Part shown: piece after piece, positions 12,301-24,151 of the stretch
How positions within the stretch are numbered: the first letter of the stretch is position 1
Layout of the letters: the number at the start of each line of letters is the position of its first letter
NCBI GenBank assembly: GCA_905250115.1
Contig: CAJNOI010000068.1
Coordinates: 158,637 to 222,636 of the forward strand
Source: Adineta steineri
Taxonomy: Eukaryota > Rotifera > Eurotatoria > Adinetida > Adinetidae
Direction of reading: 5' to 3'
DNA length: 64,000 nucleotides
Made by a program: the position numbers and the translations under genes
Notes under the pieces: model-generated
What the model was told of the DNA's origin: nothing
Databases searched by the model: none
Seen by the model: the letters and a program-made list of their open reading frames with translations, nothing else

Positions 12301-14965
12301 TTCTATTTGCTAAACACTTCTAACAAATTTACATACTGACATCTTTTTATAGTAGTTCCTATCACTAGTCGACAAACAGGAAAGTAATGCTTCGTTTGAT
12401 CGAAAAATGAACGATTCAAAGAATCCTTAGACATTGTAGGCTATTACTACAGTTTTACTGCGACGAAATTTTGACAGAAACTTCAATTGACGTAAACACG
12501 GATTGCGCTATGTCGGGTCTCTTTTCTTCTACATCAATGTTTTTGTGTTCATATCATTAGTGAAGCTTCGTCTTTATTCTAATTTATATGTAGGTAATCT
12601 GGAGATTGTTCAATATCTTGTTACTGAGCATCAAATTTCAGTTGATGTTTATGGAGCTAATCGACAGACTCCATTGTATGGAGCTTGCGAAGGGGGCTTT
12701 GTTGACGTTGTACAGTATCTACTTGATTATACGCACGCCGATCCAACAATCAAAACAGCCAAAGGTTATAATTGTCTTGATATCGCCATCGCAAGACACC
12801 ATCCTAAAATTGTCAAACGTTTATTGAAATATTCCGAATGGCGTATTTTAATGAAAAGTGTTCAATATGAAGACAATGGTGTAGCGATTACGCCTATGCG
12901 ACGGTTGATCATATCTATGCCGGAAATCGCCCATGAACTTATTGATAAACATTTTACAACAATTACTGGAGATGCTGATCAACCGAAACATTTAATTAAA
13001 TATGACTACACGTTTATTGATGATCATTACAATATTTGTGGTTGGCAATTTGGTAAATATCTCTTGATTGTAAAGTTATTTGTCCTCTCGTATTCCAACT
13101 GAAGGCATGAATTTTCAGCATGACTATTCTAGTATTCAAACGACAGACGAAAGAGACGATTTTGTTAGAATATCAATTGAGATTTAGTTAAGATAACTTA
13201 ATTGTATTGGGTATTCTAAAACGCATTCATGCATCTTACTCTTATAAAATTTCGAAAAGTATTGATTATCTATTCTTTTCTAGATGACTATGCTGACAAG
13301 TCCGGATCAAAATCTGGAAGGTGGATTAATTCTATGTTAAATAAAGTAAATTTACCTGGGCATCCTCATCCATATTCACCAATTGCATACAAAATACTTC
13401 GTAACCATCCTTTGATGCTGATGTCACAATGTAATCAAGAAAAATTAATGTCACACCCATTGTGTGTGGCATTACGCAAAGCGAAATTTCGGCGATTTAG
13501 TGTCTGGGTGCTTACCTTATTCTTTCTTAGCTATATTATGTTTATGGCTTTGTATACTGTTGTTGTTCTTCAAATAATTCATCCACAGTATTACTATGAT
13601 CTCTATAATTCATCTGGAAATACTTCAGGCCAAAACATCGAGTGGGATTATGGATTCAATAGTGACGTCTGTCGACGAGTAGGAATTTATTTGATTGAAT
13701 CAGGAAATACTGATGCACGAAAGACGACAAATCAACAAAGATATATATTGACGCTCGATGTTTTATTAATTTTATTTGCGATTAAAAATGTACTTTTCAT
13801 ATTAGTTTCGTTCCCACGTTTTATTCGTAAAATGGCATACTATACAGAAGGGCTTGCTCTAATATTAGTATACGTGTGTATCAAAGACGGTGATTCATGG
13901 CAAAAATCCCTGAACTTTCGATGTCCAATTCAATGGGAACTGGTAAGTACTATATTTTGAATGGTTTAAAACGGTCATGGAATAGTTTTCTATGAGCAAA
14001 CTCAGAAACAATGATCTTTCAAATATTTATATCATTATTATATCTATAATCAGTTGAAGCTTAGGAAAAACTGCGATTCCAGTTTCATATCTTTAAATAT
14101 CTATTTGATGAGATATTTTCGTATATTTAACTTCGATATCATCTACTCTTTGTAGGGCTCAATTGGTCTTCTATTTTCTTGGCTAGTATTGCTCTCATAT
14201 ATGCGTTATATTCCTTGGATGGATATCGGTCTATATGTTGTTATGCTCGAAGTAATTCTTTTAAAATTTCTTCGAGCAATACCTCTTTTAATGGTACTTT
14301 TCTGTGGTTTTGGTTTCACTTATTACATGCTATTACAATATGAAACTGTTTATGCGACCCCATTTGAAGCATTGTTTCGCACAACATTGAGTCTATTCGA
14401 TTCAGGATATGAAAGTCGACTTTATAATCCGCCGACTGGTGTTATGTACTATCCTGTCATTTATTTCGTTTTCATTCTTACCGAAATTATTCTAACTATT
14501 CTTATTACAAATATGTTGATTGGTAAGTTCATACTTTCAATATTTTTCTACTTCATTCAATATATTCATGCAGGTTTGGCTGTGGGAGAAATTCCAACAT
14601 TGAAAATACAGGCGGCACTTCAACGGAATAAGATGTTGCACGAACTCTTCTTCGATTATGAAATTTTTCATCTTCAATTGAAAACAATAGGACGAGTTCT
14701 TTTATATTTATTGACGTGTCGCGCATGTCGTCAAGATTTGAAGTCAAGTACTCAGTCACATCGCATCGGACTGTCTTTTCGCCTATGTGAAGTTCACGTA
14801 AGCGACGGCATGACCGATGACGAATCACCAGATGCTGCAGATTGGAAAAAGAAATTTTATACATGGCTCCGAGATACTATTAATGAGGATGACATTCAAT
14901 CATTGATAGTGGTAGAGAAAAAGTACAAAAAATATCATAAAGAAATACATAAGGAAGAAGATTAA
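9358..14965 (+). CDS. TRPA-like ankyrin-repeat cation channel
   Basis: Eleven exons (9358-9579, 9647-9872, 10215-10441, 10495-10566, 10621-10950, 11344-11708, 11761-12182, 12594-13052, 13284-13942, 14156-14522, 14574-14965) give 3741 nt, 1246 aa, in frame at every junction. The N-terminal 70 residues are polar. A long ankyrin array covers about residues 85-770, with motifs such as LLHLAAKFNN, GYTPLHIAAHYGN, NTPLHLAARM and QTPLYGACEGG. The six-helix channel core covers about 850-1116; S1 follows EKLMSHPLC, a TRPA signature position, and the pore segment contains FDSGYE. S6 ends NMLIGLAVGEIP, close to TRPA1. A charged C-terminal tail ends in Lys/Glu-rich helix. TRPA channels are plasma-membrane cation channels that sense irritants and temperature. 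The start was chosen as the first ATG, 222 nt in phase with exon 2. AATAAA lies at 15031. Confidence 0.93.
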
Positions 14966-15076
14966 AAGGACAAATAGAATGATAACTGAATTATTCATGA
15001 TTTTCATGTGCACTGCTTTATTTTTTCTTGAATAAATCCAGCAACTTGTGTGAATTGTTGATTTTTTTAATGAAAA

Positions 15077-15180
15077 AGAGGGTGTGGATGTGGATGTGTT
15101 GAGTGTGAGTGGAGGTATCAGTGTGGGGTAGTGTGGGTTCGGATTAACTGAATAATACCAACATTCATTCACACCCTACA
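15077..15180. repeat. telomere-like palindrome, copy 4
   Basis: G-rich left part (GAGGGTGTGGATGTGGATG and further GTGTGGG pieces) faces TTCACACCCTAC on the right, 112 bp after the channel stop. Its loop ATTAACTGAATAATACCAAC is nearly identical to that of the copy at 21452, showing the two share descent. Confidence 0.75.
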
Positions 15181-16371
15181 AATATCAATATCGTAGATTC
15201 ATCTTTCGTTTGTTACGTTACCCCTTTTAAAAGTTGAATCAAATAGAAAAAGATTGAAAACTAACTGACACGAAGGGAAGAGAAATATCGAGTAATTGAG
15301 AGAGAAGAAAAATAAAATAGAAAGATCTTTTCGATTAATGATCTGAAATTGGTTTTTTCTTTTTTTGGTATTCTACTTCATGATTTACATGTCAAAATTG
15401 AGATGTAAAGTAAATAGTTTATTTATAAAACATATTATACAAGAAAAAATACGAACATTTATATCAATTTATATTTCTTCAAAAATATCATCATATTATC
15501 TGAAGATGAGACTTGTTTAAATTGATTTCTAATTTGACATTACATATAAAATGTTTTATAAGAATATCATAGAATCATTAGATTCAATCTTTTAAATATT
15601 TTACATTTCTATAATAAGACTTTAGAATAATTGAATGAAAGATTATTTTGATAAATGCTAATCTTTCAACTAGGACAAATATCATGTTAAATTTTGCTTA
15701 AATATACAAGAGAATGCATTAGTATGATTGTTTTCTCATTTTTAAAAGGTTCTCAAAAAACGAGTTGAAATAAAAATAGAAAATATGCATTATATGAAGA
15801 TCTCAGGTGGAAAATTGTTTTTTCTTATTTATTAAATTAATGTAAATTCATTGAAATGATATAAATGGAAAAACATCTCAAGTGACTTGTGATATTGTCG
15901 TTCTAAAATGTAAAAAAAAATGTTTAATGAATTTCTTATTTTTTTCTCTTCGTAACTACGATGATCAACTGTTTAATATACTTATACTATGATGTGAATC
16001 ATAACACTTCTATGAGAGTCAGTGAAGAATGTTATATTTAAGTTTCTTTATTGATAACATATGCTTTTAGTCATTCATGATGACAGATAATGAAACTAAA
16101 TGATTTTCATAAGATCTTAGTTGATTAAGTAGTAGCCCGTTATATGGATATACACCCACATCCTCAATATGGTTTAATAATATAGATTTGCTGATGTGTA
16201 GTATTCAGAATGATATAAAATATAGAATTAAAATACTTTATTCAAGTGTAAATAAGCAAGGATTTTTTAAAATATATAATAAATACATGATTAAATAAAA
16301 TATTTCAAGAAAAGACAACGTTTATATGTATGTTTTTATTCATAGGTATATAATAATTTTGAGCATATATA
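15181..16371. other. intergenic, AT-rich, with a half palindrome at 16151-16167
   Basis: No gene was recognised. ACACCCACATCCTCAA at about 16152 matches the C-rich arm of the palindrome family, but no G-rich partner is nearby; it lies about 200 bp beyond the 3' end of the next minus-strand gene. Confidence 0.5.
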
Positions 16372-17952
16372 TTAAATGAGTTGGAAACGCCAAATTCTAT
16401 TTTGCATCACTTCACTTACAAATAGATCACTACCATTCATGCTTAGCCTAATATCCGCATTTCCTTGTAACGATGTTGAATCATTTCTAATTATTGCACC
16501 ATTACCAATAATGGTCAGTCCATATGTTGCTCCAAAACTCCATCGTTGCACACGGTTGTTTCCAGTATCCGTAATATAAATATAATTATTTATTGTTGAA
16601 ATCCATAATGAATATGGTGTATTCAACTGATTGCTTCCAGACCCTTGACCATTTCCTCCGGCAACAGTAGTTCCGTTTATTGAAACACCAACATGGTATC
16701 GTTGAATCCTATGATTGTTAGAATCAGAAACATAAAGATAGGAATTTAATTCATCAAAGTAAAGACTAATTGGTGCATTGAGCTGTTGGATGCCACTACC
16801 AGCAATACCGGTGCCACCGACAATTATGGCATTCGTGATATTAGGTGAGAATCTCATTACGCGATTGTTATATTTGTCACAAAGATAAATATTTTTTTGT
16901 GAATCTACAAATAATCCTGCTGCAAGACCAAAAGTACTTAGTGTATTTCCAGACGAACCAGTTCCTGCCACTCGAACACCAAATGACGAATTCTTTTGCC
17001 AAAACATTATTCGATAGTTAACACTATCTGTCACATAGATATTTAACGATGTATCAACATATACACCTGTAGGTCCATTTAATTGATTGGTGCTAGAACC
17101 TGCGACTCCCGTTCCAGCTACGAGTGAACCCGTTAAAGATCCTTCTTGGAATTGTAAGACTCTATTGTTGTGATATTCAGATACATAAACTGAATTATCA
17201 ATTCCAATTGTAATTGCTGCTGGAAAGTTAAGTGTAGTTAAAGCATTTCCTGACGTACCATTAGCATTACCGGCAACAATCGTTCCAACTTGGATCGATG
17301 GTGCTATAAGATAAAAACATATCGATCATTCTTTTCCTAATCATATAAGTGTCATAAGTTAAAATTCATATTAATAATACTTACGACCACATTGTTGACG
17401 TGGTAAACATGTATAATTTAGATCACTTCGGCATTCTGTACTATTAACACATACATCTCCAAGTAGTTTTTGACTTTGACATATTGATCCATCAAAATAT
17501 GTATGTACTTCACATTGACATGTATTATTAATACATCTCATATATCGACTTCCTTCACATAATGAACATGATTGATCAAGATTATTAAACTGTTCTGCAT
17601 AATATATTTTTGAACCAACACGAGATTGAGCTGATGACGAAGCAACTATTGAACCCATAGTTATTATATTACCTTCAGAAAGACGACATAAAAGTGATTG
17701 ATCATCAAAATCAAATATACGACAATTGCCATTTGAATGACATGCTTGAGCACAAGAAATAAATGATATAGTATTGATTTGAGACAAAAAAAGTGCTTGA
17801 TAATTGATAGGTAAGAACTGAAAGCCAAGAGGAGATAAATTTATCGATGATTGCCAACCAAGAGAACTACTCTGACCATGCATCATCGGTGTTAGTATGC
17901 AAGAGAAAACGAAGAATACACCAAAGTATAGTTTGATTATAGTGAAATACAT
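16372..17952 (-). CDS. secreted Cys-rich/NHL-repeat protein
   Basis: Two exons (17952-17385, then 17303-16372) give 499 aa. The first ATG in frame (17952) opens a signal peptide with core YFGVFFVFSCILT. Residues about 25-125 look like a PAN/apple-type module (CAQACHSNGNCRIFDFD). An EB/EGF-like Cys cluster with about ten Cys follows to about residue 187. The rest is at least six NHL-type repeats, each with a VAGxGxxGSxxxQLxxP turn followed by (I/L)YVTDxxNNRVQRW, which should fold as a beta-propeller. No membrane helix or GPI tail is visible, so it is probably secreted. NHL propellers bind proteins or sugars; the ligand is unknown. The start is preceded at once by TTTTGTCTTTTAG, a 3' splice-like site that could accept a spliced leader or end an upstream intron. 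Confidence 0.88.
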
Positions 17953-18493
17953 TCTAAAAGACAAAATAATGCAAGGTCGTTCACAATGATTTTAACATGT
18001 CAAAATCTTGTTATAAATAAAATAATAAGATTTTCATACATAAACTTCTTTTTTTTGATGATGTGTATTCACCTTATGCTTAACACAGAAACCAAGTATC
18101 AATGCAGCGAAATTTGATATTAAAATATGTTTACATACAACAAAGTAAATAATTAAAATTTTCTTATTAACAAAAATGCACTCAAGTTTATAATGAGAAT
18201 GAAGAAATAATAAAATAAAAGAGTCGAGCAAAAACAAAGAAAATTAATTAGAAAAAGTGCAAAAAGCCTATTTACGTCACAACCAATCTTCTAGGAAATA
18301 TAAATTTTCAATTTGATGAACATGTGATTACATCAAAAAAAACTTATTTTCCAACTGAGAAGATAAATTAATAAACAAATATCAGGTGTTTTTACATATG
18401 TGTCTTAAATAAATTTATTCTAAAATAGTCACATGTTCAGTAAAATAAAGATGTACTAGACAGTTTATTTTCCAAGTAAAGAAATCGATAAAT
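17953..18493. other. intergenic, AT-rich
   Basis: 5' region of the NHL gene. No other gene was seen. Confidence 0.4.
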
Positions 18494-18664
18494 GAATAAA
18501 ATGTATGAATTTGATCAATATTCAAATGATGAACAAAAATTAATCGGGATAATAAAGAAGTAGCTGGATTATCTGAATTAAAACAATCGAGTATACTTCG
18601 TCTTGAAGTTGAAGAAGAACTTTACGATAGATTCAATAAATTTCCGTCCTATTATAATATTTGA
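18494..18664 (+). pseudogene. possible short coding relic
   Basis: An ATG near 18502 opens about 18 acidic codons. After a one-base frame change the sequence stays open and acidic (AGLSELKQSSILRLEVEEEL) until TGA near 18664. It looks like a worn protein fragment, but I recognise no family. It ends about 30 bp before palindrome copy 6. Confidence 0.25.
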
Positions 18665-18692
18665 AACAATGTTTCATAAACTTTTCGTATTA

Positions 18693-18746
18693 TGAGTAGG
18701 TGTGGGTGTGAATTAATTCAATACAATCACCCACACCCTCAAGAAT
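18693..18746. repeat. telomere-like palindrome, copy 6
   Basis: AGGTGTGGGTGTGA and TCACCCACACCCTCAAG pair around a loop of about 15 bp. It lies about 185 bp beyond the 3' end of the small minus-strand TM gene. Confidence 0.85.
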
Positions 18747-18930
18747 GTAACGAATTAAAAAATGATGTGAACCATATTTATCTAATAAAAAGTTAGAAAA
18801 GACTAACTGATAAGTAATCACAACACTAAATTTATTTCCAATAAAAAGAAAAATATGTCAACATATCTTTTAGAGTAACAATATTTAATAAAAGTACCAT
18901 TGTTTTTGGAAAATTTTTACTGATTTGATT

Positions 18931-19271
18931 TCAGTAATAAGGTGGAGGAGCAGACGTATATGGCGGATTTATCTTTTGTTGATGCGGACAGACAATGACA
19001 ACGGGAACTCCAGCTTGAGCCAGATCGGGATCTATACCATGGGCTAGAAGATTATCGTTAGTATATTTTTATTCATGATTTTAAATAAAATAAAACTTAC
19101 CTCTCAATCTGTCTCGAACCACAATATGACGACAACAACTATAAATCACTGACAAAACAATAAGAATACCGAATATAATGGCAAAGATACTATATAAAAA
19201 GTTAAGCAAACATTTTAATGTTGATGGTATTTTTAAACTTACATCACTGGTGTCGGTATAGTGGAATCCAT
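18931..19271 (-). CDS. small single-pass membrane protein with PPPYY tail
   Basis: Three short exons (19271-19243, 19189-19101, 19043-18931), all GT/AG with introns of 53 and 57 bp, give a 76-aa protein; total length and phases agree. An MDSTIPTP start is followed by one strong hydrophobic helix (about residues 9-28, IIFAIIFGILIVLSVIY), then a CC pair and basic residues. The C-terminal half ends INPPYTSAPPPYY. The layout, a tiny N-terminus, one helix and a Pro-rich tail with a PPxY motif, recalls Shisa-like and WW-domain-binding adaptors, but no family can be claimed. PPxY tails can recruit WW-domain proteins such as NEDD4-type ligases. Confidence 0.8.
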
Positions 19272-20807
19272 TTTATTTTGTTCGAGACTTTTTCAATGTT
19301 TATATTTCTTTTTTATTCTATATACAACTTGAATATACTAATTCTTTTCTTTATCTAACTTCGCAAATCTTTGTTTGTTTTTCTCGACTTTTTTTTATCA
19401 TTTAAATAAACGAACACGCATGAGATCATCAAGTAAAAGAAAGATTTATAAACGCCAGGCATCATTATTTTTCCAACGACGAATCATCATGAAGTCATGT
19501 CAAAAGAAATGTGCGTAATTATGACTAAGGAGAGTCACAATGCAAGAAAAATATTCTTTATATAAATCGTGCAGGATGAGTATGCGTGATAATAACGGGT
19601 GAATAAAATGGATGCAGTTTACTTTAATTTATTTTCCTAGAAATGTCGTTTTATATAAGATTGTTAACCCTTTAACTTTTATCGACGCCTATAGACGTCA
19701 GAACAATTTTTATAAAAAAAATATGAAGAATATAATTTCTAAACTATGTTTTTTTTCTGTATATCACTTGTATTCTAAATCTATTAGAGAAAAGTCTCAT
19801 TGTGAAATGCTAGATGAAAAAGAATAGTTCTAAAAAACCGAGTGACAATAAAAGAGTGTAAAGAAGAGAATTCATATGCATCTACACTCTTGACAAGTGA
19901 CGTATGTGGGAGAAAAGAAAAAAGATCATATACTATATGACGTAATTCAGAAAATATCTGTGCATGACGAATTACGCACATGAAATAAATCTCACTAATA
20001 AAAACTTTTGAAAACATTCACAGAAAGATGTGCCTTGCTCTTTCCTATTAAAGAGTAATATCTTTTTTCTATATAAGAATAAAATATATATGTATATATA
20101 TATAAACAGAAGGTTCATCAGTCTTAGATAACTGACTTTGTAAAAGTTACTGAATAAAAAGATGTTTAGTTAGACAGTTGTAACATTGTTTAATATATTT
20201 TTATGCTAAAAAAATTAATTTCGAGCTCAATACATTTACACAAAGTTATTTTATGATAAATCCATTTTTTCGTGTGTTATCTATACACAAAACTTGTTCG
20301 TGATAATGGTATATAATCTCACCGAGACTTCGAAACTTATTCATCTAAATAAATAAATAAATAAAGATTTAATATTTTTTATTTTATTTATAAAATGCTA
20401 GTACAAACCGCTATCACTTTTCAGTTTTTATTTCGAATTTTGCCCTTAAAATCTTCAAATGTTTATCATTAAAGAAATTTTATTTACACATCAAATGAAT
20501 GACAAAGCTTTAAATAATGTGAAATTCAAACTTAACATTTTCTCACAACGTTTGTCTTCGGGCATTTTTAGGACCCATAATAAGTTCTATGAACAACATA
20601 AATAATTAGAATTATTCATACTGTTTCATGTCGTTGTTCTTTTTTTTCCTTTAACAGCTGTTTATTATATACATGGTGTTTCTCCTCTTTTCCTACGTTC
20701 CTGAGGATGATAAGAGTTCTTATCGAAAGCTCGAATAAAGGTTGTTTTTTTTTTTGTTTAAAAATGTATATTGTTCTTTGTAGCAGTTTTATGCTCAATC
20801 ATTTATA
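19272..20807. other. intergenic, AT-rich
   Basis: No gene was recognised. Short simple repeats only (TATATA near 20085, TAAA repeats near 20345). Confidence 0.45.
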
Positions 20808-21453
20808 AATTATATATGTTTTAATGATATTCATATGCGGCAGTTATATTCAATAATCTGATTCTCAACAACTTCCGGATAAATTATCACAAGAGAATCT
20901 TAACAGCTCAAATCGATGAATCCTGAAGCAGTATCTTATGAATTTTCGGCGAAAAACCTCAGGAAACTCACCGTTTTTGATAGGAAACCTGCCGAAAAAT
21001 GTCAAGAACTTGACCCTGGAATCGGTTCCAGTGACCGGATCCATTCAACAGGAATAGTGCTTCCATAGGATCTCCGGAATACCATGGAACCAACCGTTTC
21101 CGTGCCGGATTGTTCGACCTGGTATAAAAAAAACGAGAAATGTATACAATATTCTTGCATTCTTGAATATTATAATGGTGTTTGTGATTTTCGGTGGACC
21201 TTTGTTGATCAGCATCACCTATACAGTTAGTTCTTTATCTATGTTTTTGGCTAATTCAGTTATGATTTTTCTTGAAGGTGTTCATAGTCATGATTATGAC
21301 GATGAATAACTCTGATCGTCATAAACGACAATAAACAATTTTTGAGAATACAAAATGACTGTTTTTTTCTTAAAAAATAAAAACATTGAAAATTTATACT
21401 TCATTTTATTTAGTTTTAGATAAAATTCGACTTGCTCAATGTCATCTTACTAG
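20808..21453. repeat. diverged direct repeat, copy A (truncated at its right end)
   Basis: This block aligns with 21809-22305 at about 1.0 to 0.93 kb offset. Shared parts include TATATATGT-TTAATGAT-TTCATAT, CCTGAAGCAGTAT, GGAAACCTGCCGGAAAATG-like, GGAATACCATGGAACC, GTTTCC(G/A)TGCCGGATTG, GATCAGCATCACCT and CTAATTCAGTTATGATTTTT. The GC-richer core suggests former coding exons, but the frame is broken in both copies. It ends with the same ATGTCATCTTACT that starts the four-helix gene in copy B, and palindrome 7 begins exactly there. Confidence 0.8.
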
Positions 21454-21524
21454 GATATGGGTGTGGGTATAAATTAACTAAATAATACCAACATTCATCG
21501 ACACCCACATCCACACCCAAGATT
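21452..21524. repeat. telomere-like palindrome, copy 7
   Basis: GGATATGGGTGTGGGTAT faces ACACCCACATCCACACCC. The loop TAACTAAATAATACCAACAT matches that of copy 4 with very few changes. It abuts the right end of duplicated block A. Confidence 0.85.
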
Positions 21525-21808
21525 TAGAACATTTAAAGTAGCTCCAACTTGTTAACCTGATAAAGGCACAATAAAATATATATTAAAAGAAAGGATAATA
21601 TTCGTTGAGATGAAGAGTGGCCAGTTAGTGGAATTTTCCATTTAGTAAGTTTCAATTTTATTTACTCTTACTGTGACAAAATAAAAACAAGAAAGATTTC
21701 TTGTAGTTATTGACGTTTCTTTTTTTAATTGTAGACACTACCGGCAGAATATATATGAGAAAATGTAAAAATTCAAAATATCTGCTGATTACATTAATGA
21801 CTATGTTT

Positions 21809-22305
21809 ATTATATATGTGTTAATGATCTTCATATCCCAGTTCGATGATTCCAGAAGCAGTATTCCATGAATTACCAGCGAAAACCGTCAGGAAACACA
21901 CTGTTTTCGGCAAGAAACCTGCCGGAAAATGCCAAGAATTCGTCCATAGAATCGGTTCAGGATGAAACCAAATGGATCCAGGCATCGAATCCGTTCAACG
22001 GGAATACCATGGAACCGGCCGTTTCCATGCCGGATTGCTCGACCTGGATTTATTGATCAGCATCACCTCATTTATTAACTCTTTCTTTATATGTGTATCC
22101 ATGTTTTTGCCTAATTCAGTTATGATTTTTTTCGAAGGATTTATTGTTGTTACATCTGCAGTGATATTCTTGAAGATGTTCATAGTCTTAGTTATGGTGA
22201 TCATTAACTGTGATCGCCGTAAACGACAATGAACAACTTAAGATTATAAAATGACTGTTTTTTACTTTTAGATAAAATTCTTCTTACTTAATGTCATCTT
22301 ACTCT
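21809..22305. repeat. diverged direct repeat, copy B
   Basis: Partner of 20808-21453. It contains two overlapping open stretches (about 21868-22056 and 21972-22232, the latter with two hydrophobic segments ending INCDRRKRQ), but copy A does not preserve either frame over its full length. It runs straight into the first exon of the four-helix membrane protein gene at 22291. Confidence 0.8.
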
Positions 22306-23133
22306 GAAGCAACACCAAGAGATACACAGAGTATAATTAATTTTGGTAAATAATAGATAATTATTTTCAATTGAAATAATGAATTCTTGGTTCTTATTCT
22401 AGAAAGTACATTAAAAAGAAAATGGTTTAGTCAAATGGTATGTAATTTTTCAGGAGTGAAGAAGTTCTGTTAATTGCTTATTTATTTGTAGCAACTACAA
22501 CCTCTCGATTTTTTGATGAACTATAATTATGGCATGATATTATTCATTGGTTTTATCTTAATTATTTTTTATTGTGGAATATTTTTGAATGTTTATTTTA
22601 TGATGATAGATATTCATTCTAAACATGAATATTTTCGTGAACAATTACAAATTGAAACTGAACAAATGAATCGATTGAAAAATGATTTTTTACGCCTAAA
22701 ACATTATTATAGAGATGATGTTAACAAAGATGATATAACTTGTCAAAAATGTATATTACCTGTCTTTGATATAGATTCTGATTATATTATCAATCATCTT
22801 CTGAAAAATAATCTACCTATTAAAAAATTATATAATGATACTTTATTACCATTACAACATCTTTTAATTTTTATTTGTTTGTTGAATACAATATGTATGA
22901 CGATGATCTTCGAAAAGCCAATTAAACTTTTTCTTATATCACGTATATTTAGAATAATATGTTCATTTATTTGTGGAGAATTTTTTATTGAAGATAAACC
23001 AAATGTTTATTATACATTAATAGCTGCTATTGGTGTATTTTTATTTTCTGTTTTTTTATTAATCAAAATATTTCTAACACTATTAAATATCATCTATTAT
23101 CATACAATGAAAAACATTTTAAGAAGCGAATAA
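22291..23133 (+). CDS. unrecognised multi-pass (about four-helix) membrane protein
   Basis: Three exons (22291-22345, 22403-22437, 22492-23133) give 243 aa, in frame; exon 2 is only 35 nt. The N-terminus (MSSYSEATPRD) is polar and acidic. Hydrophobic segments lie at about residues 38-62, 137-160, 165-183 and 196-225. A charged, coiled-coil-like stretch (HEYFREQLQIETEQMNRLK) and a CxxC pair (CQKC) lie between helices 1 and 2. I recognise no family. Pairs of introns of 57 and 54 bp fit the style of the other genes. Its first codons and upstream region are the part duplicated at 20808-21453. Confidence 0.75.
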
Positions 23134-23988
23134 TAACGTTCCATCTGATAAACGATGTTCATGAGAAAAAAGTAAAAATTAATAATTGTATAAAAAAATC
23201 TCTGATTTGATTTTTCTGCCTATTATCCTGTGTATTCGAATATTTAACCCTTAAACAGAGATAAAATAAAATAAAATATCTTTTGAATATTTTTATGTAA
23301 ATATCTTTACTTGTTTGCTTTTTTTGTTTTGCAATAAATATATACAATAATATTTATTTCCTGTTTTGCAGACTAACACATTTACATTTAATCTTTATTG
23401 AAAGCTCTTATTTTTAATTCATATCGAGATTATTAATGTGTATTCTTAGATAGTAAGGAACAATTTAAGAGTTTTTGAGCATTACAAATAAAGACAGGTT
23501 TAAGAAAAAAAGTGATCACAATCAGAGAACGTCGCACGACGTATCCTACAACTTAGTTATTTTCTTTGTACTAGTCCTGTATTATACAGGAGTAGGACAA
23601 CCTTTTTTGAAGCAGTCTTAAGAACGGCATCAAAAACTTTTTTTTATCGAAGTAATATAAAATGATCTTATTAAAATTGAATGAAATATTCCACAAACAG
23701 TTCACAAATAATCTTGTAATATTCTAACAATAAGTGTTATTTATGGTAGACAAGTGCTAACTAACTTTTTTGCAAGTCTTCGTAGATTCTTTTTCTTGTT
23801 TCATTGTGAATAATTATTATAAAATCTTTTTCTGTCATAAAACTTCTTATGGAATTTCTTATTGTCTCATTGAAATAAATTATCAATTAAGTTTCTAGTG
23901 CTTTCTAAATCGTTTCTTTCAATTTTAAGTTTGTTCTAAAAAAGTTTATGGAAATGATATTGCTAAAAATCTGCCTAGTTTTTGTTTA
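23134..23988. other. intergenic, AT-rich
   Basis: No gene was recognised. Confidence 0.45.
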
Positions 23989-24052
23989 GAGTGTGGGTGT
24001 AAGTATATGACAATCTAAATACTCACATCCACCCACACTCACATCCTCAAGG
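23989..24052. repeat. telomere-like palindrome, copy 8
   Basis: GAGTGTGGGTGTAAGTAT faces ACTCACATCCACCCACACTC plus CATCCTCAAGG. It sits 100 bp beyond the 3' end of the B-box pseudogene. Confidence 0.8.
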
Positions 24053-24151
24053 TGTTTTATCCTTTTATTTATTTAATATTCTATTTTGACGTATATGACA
24101 AAGTGAAAAAAGAATAAGTGTGACAATTTAATTTTATTATGTCAATTAAAA

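Noticed and set aside
20085..20105. TATATA runs as promoters
   Set aside because: Such runs are common in this AT-rich DNA and are not tied to gene starts here.
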